From Polyangiaceae bacterium (lineage in GTDB: Bacteria; Myxococcota_A; Polyangia; Polyangiales; Polyangiaceae): 33,044 nt of DNA. Within the stretch, counting starts at the first letter, position 1. Each line of letters starts with the position of its first letter. The notes beneath the pieces are model-generated. The model saw only the letters and a list, made by a program, of their open reading frames with translations, was not told the origin of the DNA and searched no databases. This document shows positions 7,075 to 15,623 of the stretch, piece after piece. The translations under genes and the position numbers were made by a program. The stretch spans positions 1 through 33,044 of the forward strand of contig JAICQQ010000082.1 in NCBI GenBank assembly GCA_025937785.1. Reading direction: 5' to 3'.

Positions 7075-8378
7075 AGGCGACGCTGACCGAGCAGGTGGCG
7101 CGCGCTTTCATGCTGGAGCATCCGGGCGCCGCGGCGGACGTGCTCGAGCAAGGTTCGGCAGAAGAGGCAGCCGGAGCGCTCGCCCTGATTCCGCCCGACG
7201 AGCGCCTGGCGGTCATGCGCCGCATGAACGCCGACCGTGCCGCATCGACCCTGGCGAGCTTCGAACCGGCGCTGGCAGAGGCAGCGCTCACCCAGGAAGA
7301 TGCGGCTCGCGCCGCACGCTGGCTGGCGTTGCTCGAAGCAGAGGAACGCGATCGTTTGCTGCATCTGCTGCCGCAGCGTAAATCTCAGGACATCGCGCTG
7401 GCACTCAGCTACCCGCCGGGAACTGCAGGCGCGCTGATGGAGGCTGACGTCGTGCCGTTTGCCACCGACACGCGGATCGAGACTGTCTTCGCGAGCGTGA
7501 GGCAACTGCGAAGCCGCCGCGTCACCGACATCATGGTCTGCGATGATGCCGAGATCTTGCTCGGCGTAGTTCCGCTGCAAGAGCTGGTGGGCGCATCTCC
7601 CGATGCCACCCTCGGATCGCTGACTCATCGAGAGGTGTCGGTGGTGAACCCCATGGCTAGTCGCGACGAGGTCGTCGAACTGATGGAACAACACCGCCTG
7701 GCGAGCTTGCCGGTCGTCGACCTCGAACGCCGGCTCCTCGGCATCATTCGCTATGATGGGTTGGTGCTTGCGGCCCAGCAGGCTTTGACGGATGACCTGC
7801 AGCGTATGGTGGGCGCGGGCTCGGAAGAACGGGCCCTGTCATCGCCATGGTTCGCGGTGAAGAGCCGCTTACCATGGCTTTCGCTCAACTTGCTCACCGC
7901 CTTTGCTGCCTCTGCCGTGGTGGGCTTGTTCGACAGCACTATCGCCAAGTTCACCGCGCTGGCTATCTTGCTGCCGGTGGTCGCCGGGCAGTCCGGGAAT
8001 ACGGGAGCGCAGGCGCTCGCAGTCATCAGCCGCGGGTTGGCGCTCAGAGAAATACGCCTGGTGCACGGCTGGCAGGTGGTGCAGAAGGAATGCGCGGCCG
8101 CGGCCATCAACGGCGTGGTCGTCGGCTCCATAACTTCCCTGGGCGTGTTCTTGTGGAGCGGGAACGTCGGACTGTGTGCGGTCATCGGTATCTCGATGGT
8201 CATTTCGATGATGCTGGCTGCGATCGCAGGCGCGGTGATCCCCGTCGTGCTGACTGCGCTCGGTCGTGACCCGGCGACCGCGTCGTCGATCATTCTGACT
8301 ACCGTCACCGATATCACCGGGTTTTTTAGCTTCCTTGGCTTGGCGACCCTCATGAGCCGCTACCTGGAGAACGGTTGA
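7071..8378 (+). CDS. mgtE: MgtE-type magnesium transporter
   Basis: 435 residues. ATG at 7071 overlaps the stop of the preceding gene (ATGA) with GGAAGGA just upstream; frames opening earlier lie inside the previous gene. Layout: helical MgtE N domain (about 1-115), CBS pair (about 125-250, with VTDIMVCDDAEILLGVVPLQ and LASLPVVDLERRLLGIIRYD), and a five-helix membrane domain (about 275-433). Membrane-domain signatures include LLPVVAGQSGNTGAQALAV followed by RGLALREI, and GRDPATASSIILTTVTDITG, which includes the conserved Asp of the pore. The length fits MgtE (about 450). It imports Mg2+ across the inner membrane and is gated by its cytoplasmic domains. It is the last gene of the three-gene overlapping operon. 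Confidence 0.93.
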   Translation: MKATLTEQVARAFMLEHPGAAADVLEQGSAEEAAGALALIPPDERLAVMRRMNADRAASTLASFEPALAEAALTQEDAARAARWLALLEAEERDRLLHLLPQRKSQDIALALSYPPGTAGALMEADVVPFATDTRIETVFASVRQLRSRRVTDIMVCDDAEILLGVVPLQELVGASPDATLGSLTHREVSVVNPMASRDEVVELMEQHRLASLPVVDLERRLLGIIRYDGLVLAAQQALTDDLQRMVGAGSEERALSSPWFAVKSRLPWLSLNLLTAFAASAVVGLFDSTIAKFTALAILLPVVAGQSGNTGAQALAVISRGLALREIRLVHGWQVVQKECAAAAINGVVVGSITSLGVFLWSGNVGLCAVIGISMVISMMLAAIAGAVIPVVLTALGRDPATASSIILTTVTDITGFFSFLGLATLMSRYLENG

Positions 8379-8507
8379 GGTAAACCCGGGCGGTCCGAGC
8401 TTGGGTCGCGCCGGCCGAGCCAGGCGTTCGACGAGGCCGTCGCTCATGCCGGAGCGCTGCAGCTCAAAAGGCCTGAGCACGCTTCGCAGGTGTGATAGGA
8501 GACGGCC

Positions 8508-11021
8508 GTGACCGAGACTGCTCCGCTCATCGCCTGCCTGCCGCCCGAGGGTGCTGGGCCCGACGCCATGCTCGAGGGCTTCTTGCGCTATGTCGAAGCG
8601 CTCGGCCTGACGCTTTACCCGCACCAAGAGGAAGCGATCTTGGCGCTGATGAGCGGTACCCACGTCATCGTGCATACTCCCACGGGGTCGGGGAAGTCGT
8701 TGATCGCGACGGCCGTCCATTTCAAGGCGCTCGCGGAAGGCCGGCGCTCGTTCTACACGTGTCCGATCAAGGCGCTCGTGAGCGAGAAGTTCTTCGCGCT
8801 GTGCCGCGAGCTCGGGCCCTCCGAAGTTGGGATGATGACCGGTGACGCGACGGTGAACCGCGACGCGCGCGTCATCTGCTGCACGGCCGAGATTCTCGCC
8901 AACATGGCGCTTCGGGGTGGGGCGGACGCCGACGTGGACTACGTCGTGATGGACGAGTTTCACTACTTCTCGGACCGCGAGCGGGGGGTGGCCTGGCAAG
9001 TTCCGCTGCTCACGCTGCCCCACGTTCGGTTCGTCTTGATGAGCGCAACGCTCGGCGACGTCAGCGCGTTCGAAACGCTGATCGAGCGTCAAACCGGCGT
9101 GGAGGTCACGACCGTGCGCTCGGGCACACGCCCGGTGCCGCTCGAGTTCAGCTACGAAGAGAAGTTGTTGCAGGAAGCCACGAAGACGCTGGTCGAAGCT
9201 GGGAAGGCGCCCGTCTACGTCGTCAATTTCACGCAGCGCGGCGCGGCCGAGGCGGCGCAGGACCTGTCGAGCCTCGACTACTGCACGAAAGACGAGAAAA
9301 GGGCGATCGCGGAGGCGCTACGCGGCGAGAGCTTCAGGAGCCCGCACGGCAAGGACGTGCAGCGTTTGCTGAGGCACGGGATCGGCTTGCACCACGCGGG
9401 TCTACTGCCGCGCTATCGGTTGTTGGTAGAGAAGCTCGCGCAGCGCGGGCTGCTGAAGGTCATTTGCGGGACCGACACGCTCGGCGTCGGAGTGAACGTG
9501 CCGATTCGCACGGTGCTGTTCACGAAGCTGTGCAAGTACGACGGCGAGAAGGTGCGCCTCTTGAGCGTGCGCGATTTTCAGCAGATCGCGGGGCGCGCGG
9601 GGCGCAAGGGTTACGACGATCAGGGCTTCGTGGTGGCGCTCGCTCCCGAGCACGTGGTCGAGAATCGAAAGCTCGAAGTGAAGGCCGCTGCGCAGGGCAG
9701 GAAGAAGTTCGTGCGCAAGAAGCCGCCGGAATGGGGTTACGTCCCCTGGGACAAGGCGACGTTCGACCGCTTGACGACGGGCGCGCCCGAGCCGCTCACT
9801 TCGCGCTTCGAAGTGACGCACGGTATGCTGCTCGGGGTGCTCGGCCGCCCCGAAGGCGGCTGTGGGGCCATGAAGCGTCTGGTCCGAGAGAGTCTCGAAC
9901 CGCCGGCGAAGCAGCGCCAGCACAAGAAGCGAGCGATCGAGCTCTTGCGTTCGCTGTGGCAGGCCGGGATCGTGGAGTTTCGCAGCGCGGCGGAAGGCGG
10001 CGGGATCTGCCTGCACGCGGAGCTGCAGGACAACTTCTCGCTGCTGCAAGCTCTCGGCCTGTTCGTCGTCGACGCCATCGAGCGTCTCGACAAGGACAGC
10101 CCCAGTTACGCGCTCGACGTGCTCAGTCTAGTAGAGTCCGTGATCGAGGATCCCGAAGTCATCTTGCGGGCACAGGTAGACAAGCTCAAGACCGAGAAGC
10201 TCGCCGAACTGAAAGCCGCGGGCGTCGAGTACGATGAGCGCATGGCCGAGCTCGAGAAGATCGAGCACCCCAAGCCGAACGTGGAGTTCCTGTCGTCGAG
10301 CTTCGCGGCGTTTGCCGCCGATCACCCCTGGGTCGTGCGCGAGGCGCTGAAACCAAAGTCGATCGCACGCCAGATCGTCGAAATGCTCCAACCGTTCGGC
10401 GGCTACGTGAAGGAGTACGCCCTCGCTCGTTCGGAAGGGCTGCTCCTGCGCTACCTCTCCGAGGTTTACAAAACCTTGGTTCAGACCATCCCGGAAGCGT
10501 CGCGCACGTCCGAGCTCGACGACGCCACCGCCTACCTCGGCAGCCTCGTGCGCGGCGTCGACTCGAGCCTGCTCGACGAGTGGGAGCGCCTGCAGCACCC
10601 CGAGCGGCTGCTTTCGGACACGCCCGCCGTGGAACTCGAACACGACTTCACCCGCGACCGCCGCGCGTTCACGGCGCTGGTGCGAAACCTCTGCTTTTCG
10701 TTGGTACGTGCCCTCGCTGACCGCGACTACGAGTCATTCTTGGATCTGGTCGAACCCGGCGAAGCGACGCTGGTTCCAGGGGACGTGGAGCGGGCCCTGC
10801 GCCCGCTGTTCGAAGCGGGCGAGAGCATCCGCACCGACGCGGTCGCCAAGAACCCGCAACACACGGTACTCGAATCCGGCGAAGAACACTGGCGCGTCGC
10901 CCAGTCGATCCTGGTCGGTGACGACATCAGCGAATACATCATCACTGGTCGCGTCGATCTCGCGCGTTCCCGCGCCCTGCGCCGCCCGGTACTCTTGCTC
11001 GACCACGTTGGCGCGCTCTGA
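8508..11021 (+). CDS. Ski2-like DEAD/DEAH-box helicase with C-terminal DUF3516-type region
   Basis: 837 residues. GTG at 8508 has AGGAGA five to six bases upstream. Superfamily 2 helicase motifs are in order: Walker A TPTGSGKS (57-64), motif II DEFH (149-152), motif III SAT (179-181), then in the second lobe GIGLHHAGLLPRYR, CGTDTLGVGVNVPIRTV and motif VI QQIAGRAGRKGYD. About 440 further residues follow, largely helical, with no zinc or nuclease motif seen. This layout and size match the actinobacterial and myxobacterial RNA/DNA helicases annotated with DUF3516. It stands alone, 129 bp after mgtE. It is probably cytoplasmic and acts on RNA or structured nucleic acid; the exact substrate is unknown. 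Confidence 0.9.
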   Translation: MTETAPLIACLPPEGAGPDAMLEGFLRYVEALGLTLYPHQEEAILALMSGTHVIVHTPTGSGKSLIATAVHFKALAEGRRSFYTCPIKALVSEKFFALCRELGPSEVGMMTGDATVNRDARVICCTAEILANMALRGGADADVDYVVMDEFHYFSDRERGVAWQVPLLTLPHVRFVLMSATLGDVSAFETLIERQTGVEVTTVRSGTRPVPLEFSYEEKLLQEATKTLVEAGKAPVYVVNFTQRGAAEAAQDLSSLDYCTKDEKRAIAEALRGESFRSPHGKDVQRLLRHGIGLHHAGLLPRYRLLVEKLAQRGLLKVICGTDTLGVGVNVPIRTVLFTKLCKYDGEKVRLLSVRDFQQIAGRAGRKGYDDQGFVVALAPEHVVENRKLEVKAAAQGRKKFVRKKPPEWGYVPWDKATFDRLTTGAPEPLTSRFEVTHGMLLGVLGRPEGGCGAMKRLVRESLEPPAKQRQHKKRAIELLRSLWQAGIVEFRSAAEGGGICLHAELQDNFSLLQALGLFVVDAIERLDKDSPSYALDVLSLVESVIEDPEVILRAQVDKLKTEKLAELKAAGVEYDERMAELEKIEHPKPNVEFLSSSFAAFAADHPWVVREALKPKSIARQIVEMLQPFGGYVKEYALARSEGLLLRYLSEVYKTLVQTIPEASRTSELDDATAYLGSLVRGVDSSLLDEWERLQHPERLLSDTPAVELEHDFTRDRRAFTALVRNLCFSLVRALADRDYESFLDLVEPGEATLVPGDVERALRPLFEAGESIRTDAVAKNPQHTVLESGEEHWRVAQSILVGDDISEYIITGRVDLARSRALRRPVLLLDHVGAL

Positions 11022-11163
11022 GGCTGGGGCGTCAGCCGTGCCGTTCCAGCGCGACGCACGGGATCGTTCCCACCGTGGTGGTTGGCCTGCACTCGCAGAT
11101 GCCGCCGTCGCCCCTCGCAGAGCGCTGGCCCGCTGTCCTCTGACGCGCTATCTCACCTCTTCG

Positions 11164-12042
11164 ATGGTCCCCGAAGCACGCCGCGTGCTCGATCGCTCGA
11201 GCCAAGCACTCGCGCTGGGGCTCGCGATCCAGGCGAGCGCGTTCTCTGCCGGGTGCGGCGAGCGAGGCGCGCTCGAACTCTTTCCGAGCACCACCCCAGA
11301 AGCGTGCGCTGAGAGCGGCGCCTCGAGCGGTGCCGCGGGCGCCGGGAACTCCGACGACTGCTTCGGTCACGAGGCGCTCGTTCACCGCTACAGTTTCAAC
11401 ACACTGGGAAGCAGCGCGGACGATACGATCGGGACCGCCCACGGTAGCATCGTCAATACGGCCGTGACGTCCTCCGGCAAGCTCGACCTTGCGGGAGCTG
11501 ACTCGGACCAGTACGTCAATCTGCCGAACGGCCTCATGCGAGAACTCAAGGACGCCACCTTCGAGTGTTGGGTCAATTGGAACGGCGGCGGTGTTTGGCA
11601 GCGTGTCTTCGACTTCGGCAACAGTAACGAGGGTGAAGACCTGCAAGGCGGCGGCACCAGCTACTTGTTTCTCACACCGAACCACATCTACGGCTCGCTC
11701 CGGCTCGCTTACTCACTCAACGGAGCCGCTCGGGAAACGGTCATCGACGCTGGGGTCCAACTGCCGGCCGGGGCTACCACTCACGTCGCTGCCGTCGTCG
11801 ACGATACGCACGACACGCTCTCTCTCTATCTGAACGGTAGCCTCCAGGGATCGGTGGCGTTCAACGGTGAGCTCTCGGCCATCGACGACGTCAACAATTG
11901 GCTCGGACGCTCCCAATTCGTCATCGACCAAGAGCTCGCCGGAACCCTCTACGAGTTTCGCATCTACGCCGCGGCGTTGACCGAAGCACAGCTCGCGGCG
12001 AGCTATGCGGCGGGTCCGGATCCGGTTTCGTTGGAACCCTGA
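11164..12042 (+). CDS. LamG/concanavalin-like domain lipoprotein
   Basis: 292 residues. ATG at 11164 is chosen because it begins a lipoprotein signal (hydrophobic ALALGLAIQASAFSAGC, lipid-modified Cys31); no strong ribosome site is visible, and an upstream GTG at 11038 would bury the signal. A Ser/Ala/Gly linker leads to a LamG-type jelly roll (about 68-285): LVHRYSFN, TIGTAHGSIVNT, TFECWVNWNGGGVWQRVFDFG, THVAAVVDDTHDTLSLYLNG and the closing LAGTLYEFRIYAAALTEAQL. That closing strand-helix is typical of concanavalin A-like LamG_3 modules. It is a surface or outer-membrane binding protein for sugar or other polymers; the ligand is unknown. It converges on the FKBP gene with an 18-bp gap. Confidence 0.85.
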   Translation: MVPEARRVLDRSSQALALGLAIQASAFSAGCGERGALELFPSTTPEACAESGASSGAAGAGNSDDCFGHEALVHRYSFNTLGSSADDTIGTAHGSIVNTAVTSSGKLDLAGADSDQYVNLPNGLMRELKDATFECWVNWNGGGVWQRVFDFGNSNEGEDLQGGGTSYLFLTPNHIYGSLRLAYSLNGAARETVIDAGVQLPAGATTHVAAVVDDTHDTLSLYLNGSLQGSVAFNGELSAIDDVNNWLGRSQFVIDQELAGTLYEFRIYAAALTEAQLAASYAAGPDPVSLEP

Positions 12043-12060
12043 GTGTTCGAGGCCAGCGCG

Positions 12061-13173
12061 TCACTCTGCTGTCATGATCTCTAGCAGCTCGATGTCGAAC
12101 ACCAGCGTACCCGCGGGCATTCCCGGCTGCTTCGGTTCGTCGCCGTAGGCGAGCTTGCCAGGGATCCAGAAGCGCATCTTGTCACCTTCGACCATGAGCT
12201 GAACACCTTCGGTCCAGCCCGGGATCACCTGATTCAGACCGAAGCTCGCCGGCTCCCCGCGCTCGACGGAACTATCGAACATCTTGCCGTCGGTGGTCCA
12301 ACCCGAGTAGTGCACGCGCACCTGGGACGTCGCGCTGGGGTGGCGCGTCTTGGTGCCCTTCTTCAGCACGCGATACGCGATCCCACTTTGGGTCTTCTTG
12401 GCGGTGGCCGGTGCCTTGGCGACGTCTTTCGGCACCTCGGGCGGCTTCGGCGCCTTCTCGAAGCCGAGCAGCTCGACCTCGAAGGTAAGTTGCCCTGCAG
12501 GTCTACCGGGGCGATCGTTGTACGCGAGCTCGGTGGGGATCCAGAAGCGGCGCTTCTCGCCCACGGTCATCAGCTGCAAACCTTCGGTCCAGCCCTTGAT
12601 GACCTGATGCAACCCGAAGGAAGTCGGCTCCCCGCGGACCACCGAGCTATCGAACATCTTGCCGTCTTTGGTCCAGCCCGTGTAGTGCACCGTCACTCGG
12701 TCGCGCGGGCCAGGCTTGTCACCACCTTTGCCCGCTTGCAGAACGACGCTCGCAAGCCCGCTGGCCGTGCGGCTGGCGCTGGCCGGGGGGGCTGCGACGT
12801 CGCTCGGGGCAGGGATCCCGGCCTTGTCTTCCGGATCTTCTCGCTCCACAGCTTGACCGGCTTTCAGCTCCGCTGCGCGTTCCGCCGAGGGCGCGGGCTC
12901 CGAAGTCGCGCTCGCCGAGATGCTACCGGGGCTGGCTTCGGGAGACTTTGGCGATTTCCAAATCCACAAGAGCACGGCTGCCGCCAGCGGGATCAGCCAC
13001 ACCCAGAGAGGCACGGCCTTGCTGCTCGACTCGCCTGCCGGGGAGGCGGGTGTCGCCTGCTCCGCCCTGGACGACCGCCTCTCGTTCGCGGCGCTTTTCG
13101 TCCCCGGGGAACGCTTTGCTTTGCCCTGCCCCGAGCGCCGCTTCCCAGTCCCAGCTTTCTGCTTTTGTGTCAC
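12061..13173 (-). CDS. Membrane-anchored peptidyl-prolyl isomerase with two FKBP domains
   Basis: 370 residues. GTG at 13173-13171 has CGGGGAG about eight bases upstream. A basic, Lys/Arg/Ser-rich cytoplasmic tail (1-53) precedes one membrane helix (54-73, VPLWVWLIPLAAAVLLWIWK). An Ala/Ser/Pro/Glu linker leads to two FKBP domains at about 138-238 and 262-367. Each has the VHY(T/S)GWT.DGKMFDSS start, the GEP.SFGL.QVI.GWTEG loop and the RFWIP..LAY core, so both look catalytically intact. The domains are also similar at the DNA level, showing internal duplication. It should assist proline-limited folding of exported proteins in the periplasm. Double FKBP proteins exist, but the long basic N-terminal tail in front of the anchor is less usual. 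Confidence 0.9.
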   Translation of the reverse strand: MTQKQKAGTGKRRSGQGKAKRSPGTKSAANERRSSRAEQATPASPAGESSSKAVPLWVWLIPLAAAVLLWIWKSPKSPEASPGSISASATSEPAPSAERAAELKAGQAVEREDPEDKAGIPAPSDVAAPPASASRTASGLASVVLQAGKGGDKPGPRDRVTVHYTGWTKDGKMFDSSVVRGEPTSFGLHQVIKGWTEGLQLMTVGEKRRFWIPTELAYNDRPGRPAGQLTFEVELLGFEKAPKPPEVPKDVAKAPATAKKTQSGIAYRVLKKGTKTRHPSATSQVRVHYSGWTTDGKMFDSSVERGEPASFGLNQVIPGWTEGVQLMVEGDKMRFWIPGKLAYGDEPKQPGMPAGTLVFDIELLEIMTAE

Positions 13174-13283
13174 GAGTCTTGCTCCCCGAGTGTCTGTTCG
13201 AGCGAAGCCTGCTTCTGCTCGGCTTCCGCCTTGCTGTCAATGTGCAAGACCCGGGCGCTCCTGGCGCGGCTCAATCGGGCGGC

Positions 13284-13560
13284 TTATTCGGGCACGCACC
13301 ACGACATGGCGCGGTGGGTGCCGGTGCGGTCACCAATGGTGAGGTCGTAGAAGCCCGAGGACGTAATCTCGATGCTGCCGTTGCCGTGAGGGCCCGACAT
13401 GGTGATGCTGCCGGCGGAGGGGCAGGTGAACATGTCGCCGCAGGCCACGTGCAGCCATTGTTCAGGACGAACCTGTCTCGCATCGAGCGCCCGCCGGAGA
13501 TGCCCAGCGTGCCGTCGCCTAGACCGTGAACGTGAGGTCCTCGCCACCCGAATTCTCCAC
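13284..13560 (-). pseudogene. Decayed gene fragment with frameshifts
   Basis: On the minus strand three frames in a row read like one protein. GGEDLTFTV ends at a TAG (13521-13519). A shifted frame gives GDGTLGISGGRSMRDRFVLN. A second shift gives CGDMFTCPSAGSITMSG through DLTIGDRTGTHRAMSWCVPE and a TAA at 13286-13284. The last part is the most convincing, with even hydrophobic spacing and paired cysteines like a small secreted beta domain. No start codon with a ribosome site is visible for any piece. I read it as the 3' end of a broken gene; two sequencing errors are the alternative. Family not recognised. Confidence 0.4.
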
Positions 13561-13780
13561 GTGTGCGGAATGTCTAAGAGCTCGACCCAACATCGACTGG
13601 AAGACTGAAATCGCGTCCCTCGCGCAGAGTTCCGTCAACGCTGCAGCCGGACAGTCTGGCTCGCTGCCCGAGGGCTTTTGGGGTGCGAGAACAAGGTCCA
13701 AGCGGGTCCACCCCTTGTTAACATTCTACCCCTGTACTGTCTCGGCCCGACGAGCCGCCTCTAGCCCGCCGAAAGAATCA

Positions 13781-15421
13781 GTGTTCACGATCCACGAGCA
13801 GAGAACGTTCGACGTATCGGCCAGCGCGATTCTGCCGCTGGTGTTCGCCGCGGCGTGCGCTGGCGACGCAGGGCCCCAAGAGCCGGCCCTGAACGCCACC
13901 GAAAGCGTTACCACTGCGGCCGTTACGGCCGAGGGCGACAGCGTGACCGGCACGACAGGCATCGCGACTGGAACCTCGAGCGCCGCAACGCAAAGCAGCA
14001 GTGCGGCAAGTGGTTCCGCCACAACCGGCGCTGGTGGTAGCGGGTGCGGGGCAGGACAGGACTCGTGTGCCGGCGTGTGCATCGAGACGCTGACAGACAC
14101 GTCGAACTGCGGCGGCTGCGGGATCGCCTGCGCGCTTGGGGAGCAGTGCTCCAATGGCTCTTGCACGTGCCCGCTCGGACAAGCCTGTGCACCAACGGGC
14201 AGCACGGGGGCTGGTGGTGCGATGGGCAGCTCCGTGACGAACGGCGCTGCGACTTCCGCCGCGAGTGCCAGCACTACGACCACCCTGGGTGGCACGACGA
14301 GTTCGTCGACCGGAAGCACCACCGGCGGCGGAGGCAGCCCGAGCAGCGCCCAATACCCGTGCGACGGCGACACGTCGGGCTACGACGCGGTGGTGACCAT
14401 TTCCGGCAATGATGCGCGAACCACCATTGAAAACGCTCTCAACGGGCTTACGGCGAACCGCACCACCAAGCAAAGCGTGCTGGTGCAGGGCGATGGCAGC
14501 CTGGGGAACAATGAACGCATCGACATCCCGAGCTACACGATCCTCAACGTGTGCGGCACCCTCACGGTGACGAATGCCAACGGCTCTGGCGACCAAGCAG
14601 CTTTGTACGCGCGCAATCGAACGAATATCGAGATACCGAACGCCACGATTCGGGGGGTCCCGTTGTACGGGATGTTCTTCCGCGAGGTCAGCGAGCTGCA
14701 CCTGGGCCGGATCGACATGCGCTTGGACGGGCAGGGGCTCGGTATCCGCATCGACAACAACCCGGGCGAGTCCAACAACTGGGGTCGCGCTAACCAAGTC
14801 ACCAATATTCGCCTCGACGATATCCACGTCGAGGGCACGAGCAGTCAAGGCGTAGAGACGTATGGGGTCGACGGATTGATCATCGGGACAGTCGTTGCTC
14901 GGAATGTCGGCGAATCCGGTGTTCTACTGAACGCGACCAACAACGCGGAGGTAGGCTTCGTGGACGCCGAGGACGCGGCGACAGGCACCGGATACGCTGG
15001 TTTTCGCATCGCCAATGAGGCCGGCAAGATCGGCAACGAGTGGCCCGCGGGCAACATCCATGTCGGCGCGGTGCGGGCGATTCGGGGCGGTCGCGGGGTC
15101 TTTTGCGTCTCCGATAGCGGCGGCCTGACTATCGATCGATTGACGCTAGAGAACAACGGTAACAATTCCATCCTACTCGAGAACTGTCACAACGTGCAGA
15201 TCGCGACGGACTCCGGCACGATCTCGGGAGGCGGCGAGGTTCGGATCTCTCAGCGCACCGACGAACATACGCCCACGTCGAACATCTCGCTCGGAAACCT
15301 CACTATCACCGGCACCGAGCTCAACGAGGAGCCCTGCGCCAGCAATACCGTGGTTTGCAACGTCGAGGGCACGGTCAACGCCTGTGGTAGCAGCCAGCGG
15401 CTCGATGAGTGTCCCTGGTGA
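13781..15421 (+). CDS. Secreted right-handed beta-helix lipoprotein
   Basis: 546 residues. GTG at 13781 begins a plausible lipoprotein signal (SASAILPLVFAAAC, Cys26) with GAAAGA just upstream. The frame is open back to 13526, but that stretch overlaps the decayed minus-strand gene and would hide the signal. A Thr/Ser/Ala-rich linker is interrupted by a Cys-Gly box (about 92-150, including SNCGGCGIACALGEQCSNGS) of the kind common in myxobacterial surface proteins. A second low-complexity Ser/Thr/Gly linker follows. From about 215 to the end the sequence has repeated short strands (IEIPNATIRG, LHLGRIDMRL, IRLDDIHVEG, IGTVVARNVGESGVLLN, LTIDRLTLENNGNNSILLEN) forming a parallel beta-helix of the pectate-lyase/pectinesterase type. 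It is likely a surface-exposed binding protein or polysaccharide-active enzyme; no catalytic residues could be assigned. Confidence 0.82.
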   Translation: MFTIHEQRTFDVSASAILPLVFAAACAGDAGPQEPALNATESVTTAAVTAEGDSVTGTTGIATGTSSAATQSSSAASGSATTGAGGSGCGAGQDSCAGVCIETLTDTSNCGGCGIACALGEQCSNGSCTCPLGQACAPTGSTGAGGAMGSSVTNGAATSAASASTTTTLGGTTSSSTGSTTGGGGSPSSAQYPCDGDTSGYDAVVTISGNDARTTIENALNGLTANRTTKQSVLVQGDGSLGNNERIDIPSYTILNVCGTLTVTNANGSGDQAALYARNRTNIEIPNATIRGVPLYGMFFREVSELHLGRIDMRLDGQGLGIRIDNNPGESNNWGRANQVTNIRLDDIHVEGTSSQGVETYGVDGLIIGTVVARNVGESGVLLNATNNAEVGFVDAEDAATGTGYAGFRIANEAGKIGNEWPAGNIHVGAVRAIRGGRGVFCVSDSGGLTIDRLTLENNGNNSILLENCHNVQIATDSGTISGGGEVRISQRTDEHTPTSNISLGNLTITGTELNEEPCASNTVVCNVEGTVNACGSSQRLDECPW

Positions 15422-15425
15422 CACA

Positions 15426-15439
15426 GGGCCGCGAGGCCC
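15426..15439 (+). terminator. Short GC hairpin after beta-helix gene
   Basis: GGGCC and GGCCC pair around a GCGA tetraloop (GNRA type) four bases after the stop codon. There is no T-run, so this is a weak terminator candidate only. Confidence 0.3.
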
Positions 15440-15574
15440 CCAGTTGCCGCCGCGCATTGGTTCAGTCACTCTCCGACTATTGGGTCACCTAGCCTTCGAG
15501 AACGGGGACGCTCCGACGCAAGCCTTTTCACTCTGACGTCGAGCGCGAGCCCGGTGGCTCGCTCGAGTTAGGGG

Positions 15575-15623
15575 TTGACACCGTCGCCGCGCGCGCGAAT
15601 ACTGAACCACATGGTTCAGTATT
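15575..15623 (+). promoter_or_regulatory. Promoter and palindromic operator of the ArsR operon
   Basis: A consensus -35 TTGACA (15575-15580) is followed after 17 bases by AATACT (15598-15603) as the -10. The -10 lies inside a perfect palindrome at 15598-15623: 12-base arms (AATACTGAACCA and its complement) around CA. The right half contains the ATG of the ArsR gene (15611). Transcription would start near 15610-15611, so the mRNA is probably leaderless. A repressor bound here would block both polymerase and the start region, which fits autorepression by the ArsR protein. Confidence 0.75.

Noticed and set aside
7869..9092. Long minus-strand frame across mgtE and the helicase
   Set aside because: It spans two clearly recognised genes on the other strand and is His/Arg/Asp-rich with no domain.
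13526..13780. Longer start for the beta-helix lipoprotein
   Set aside because: It would bury the signal peptide about 85 residues inside, and the sequence is unlike an export signal.
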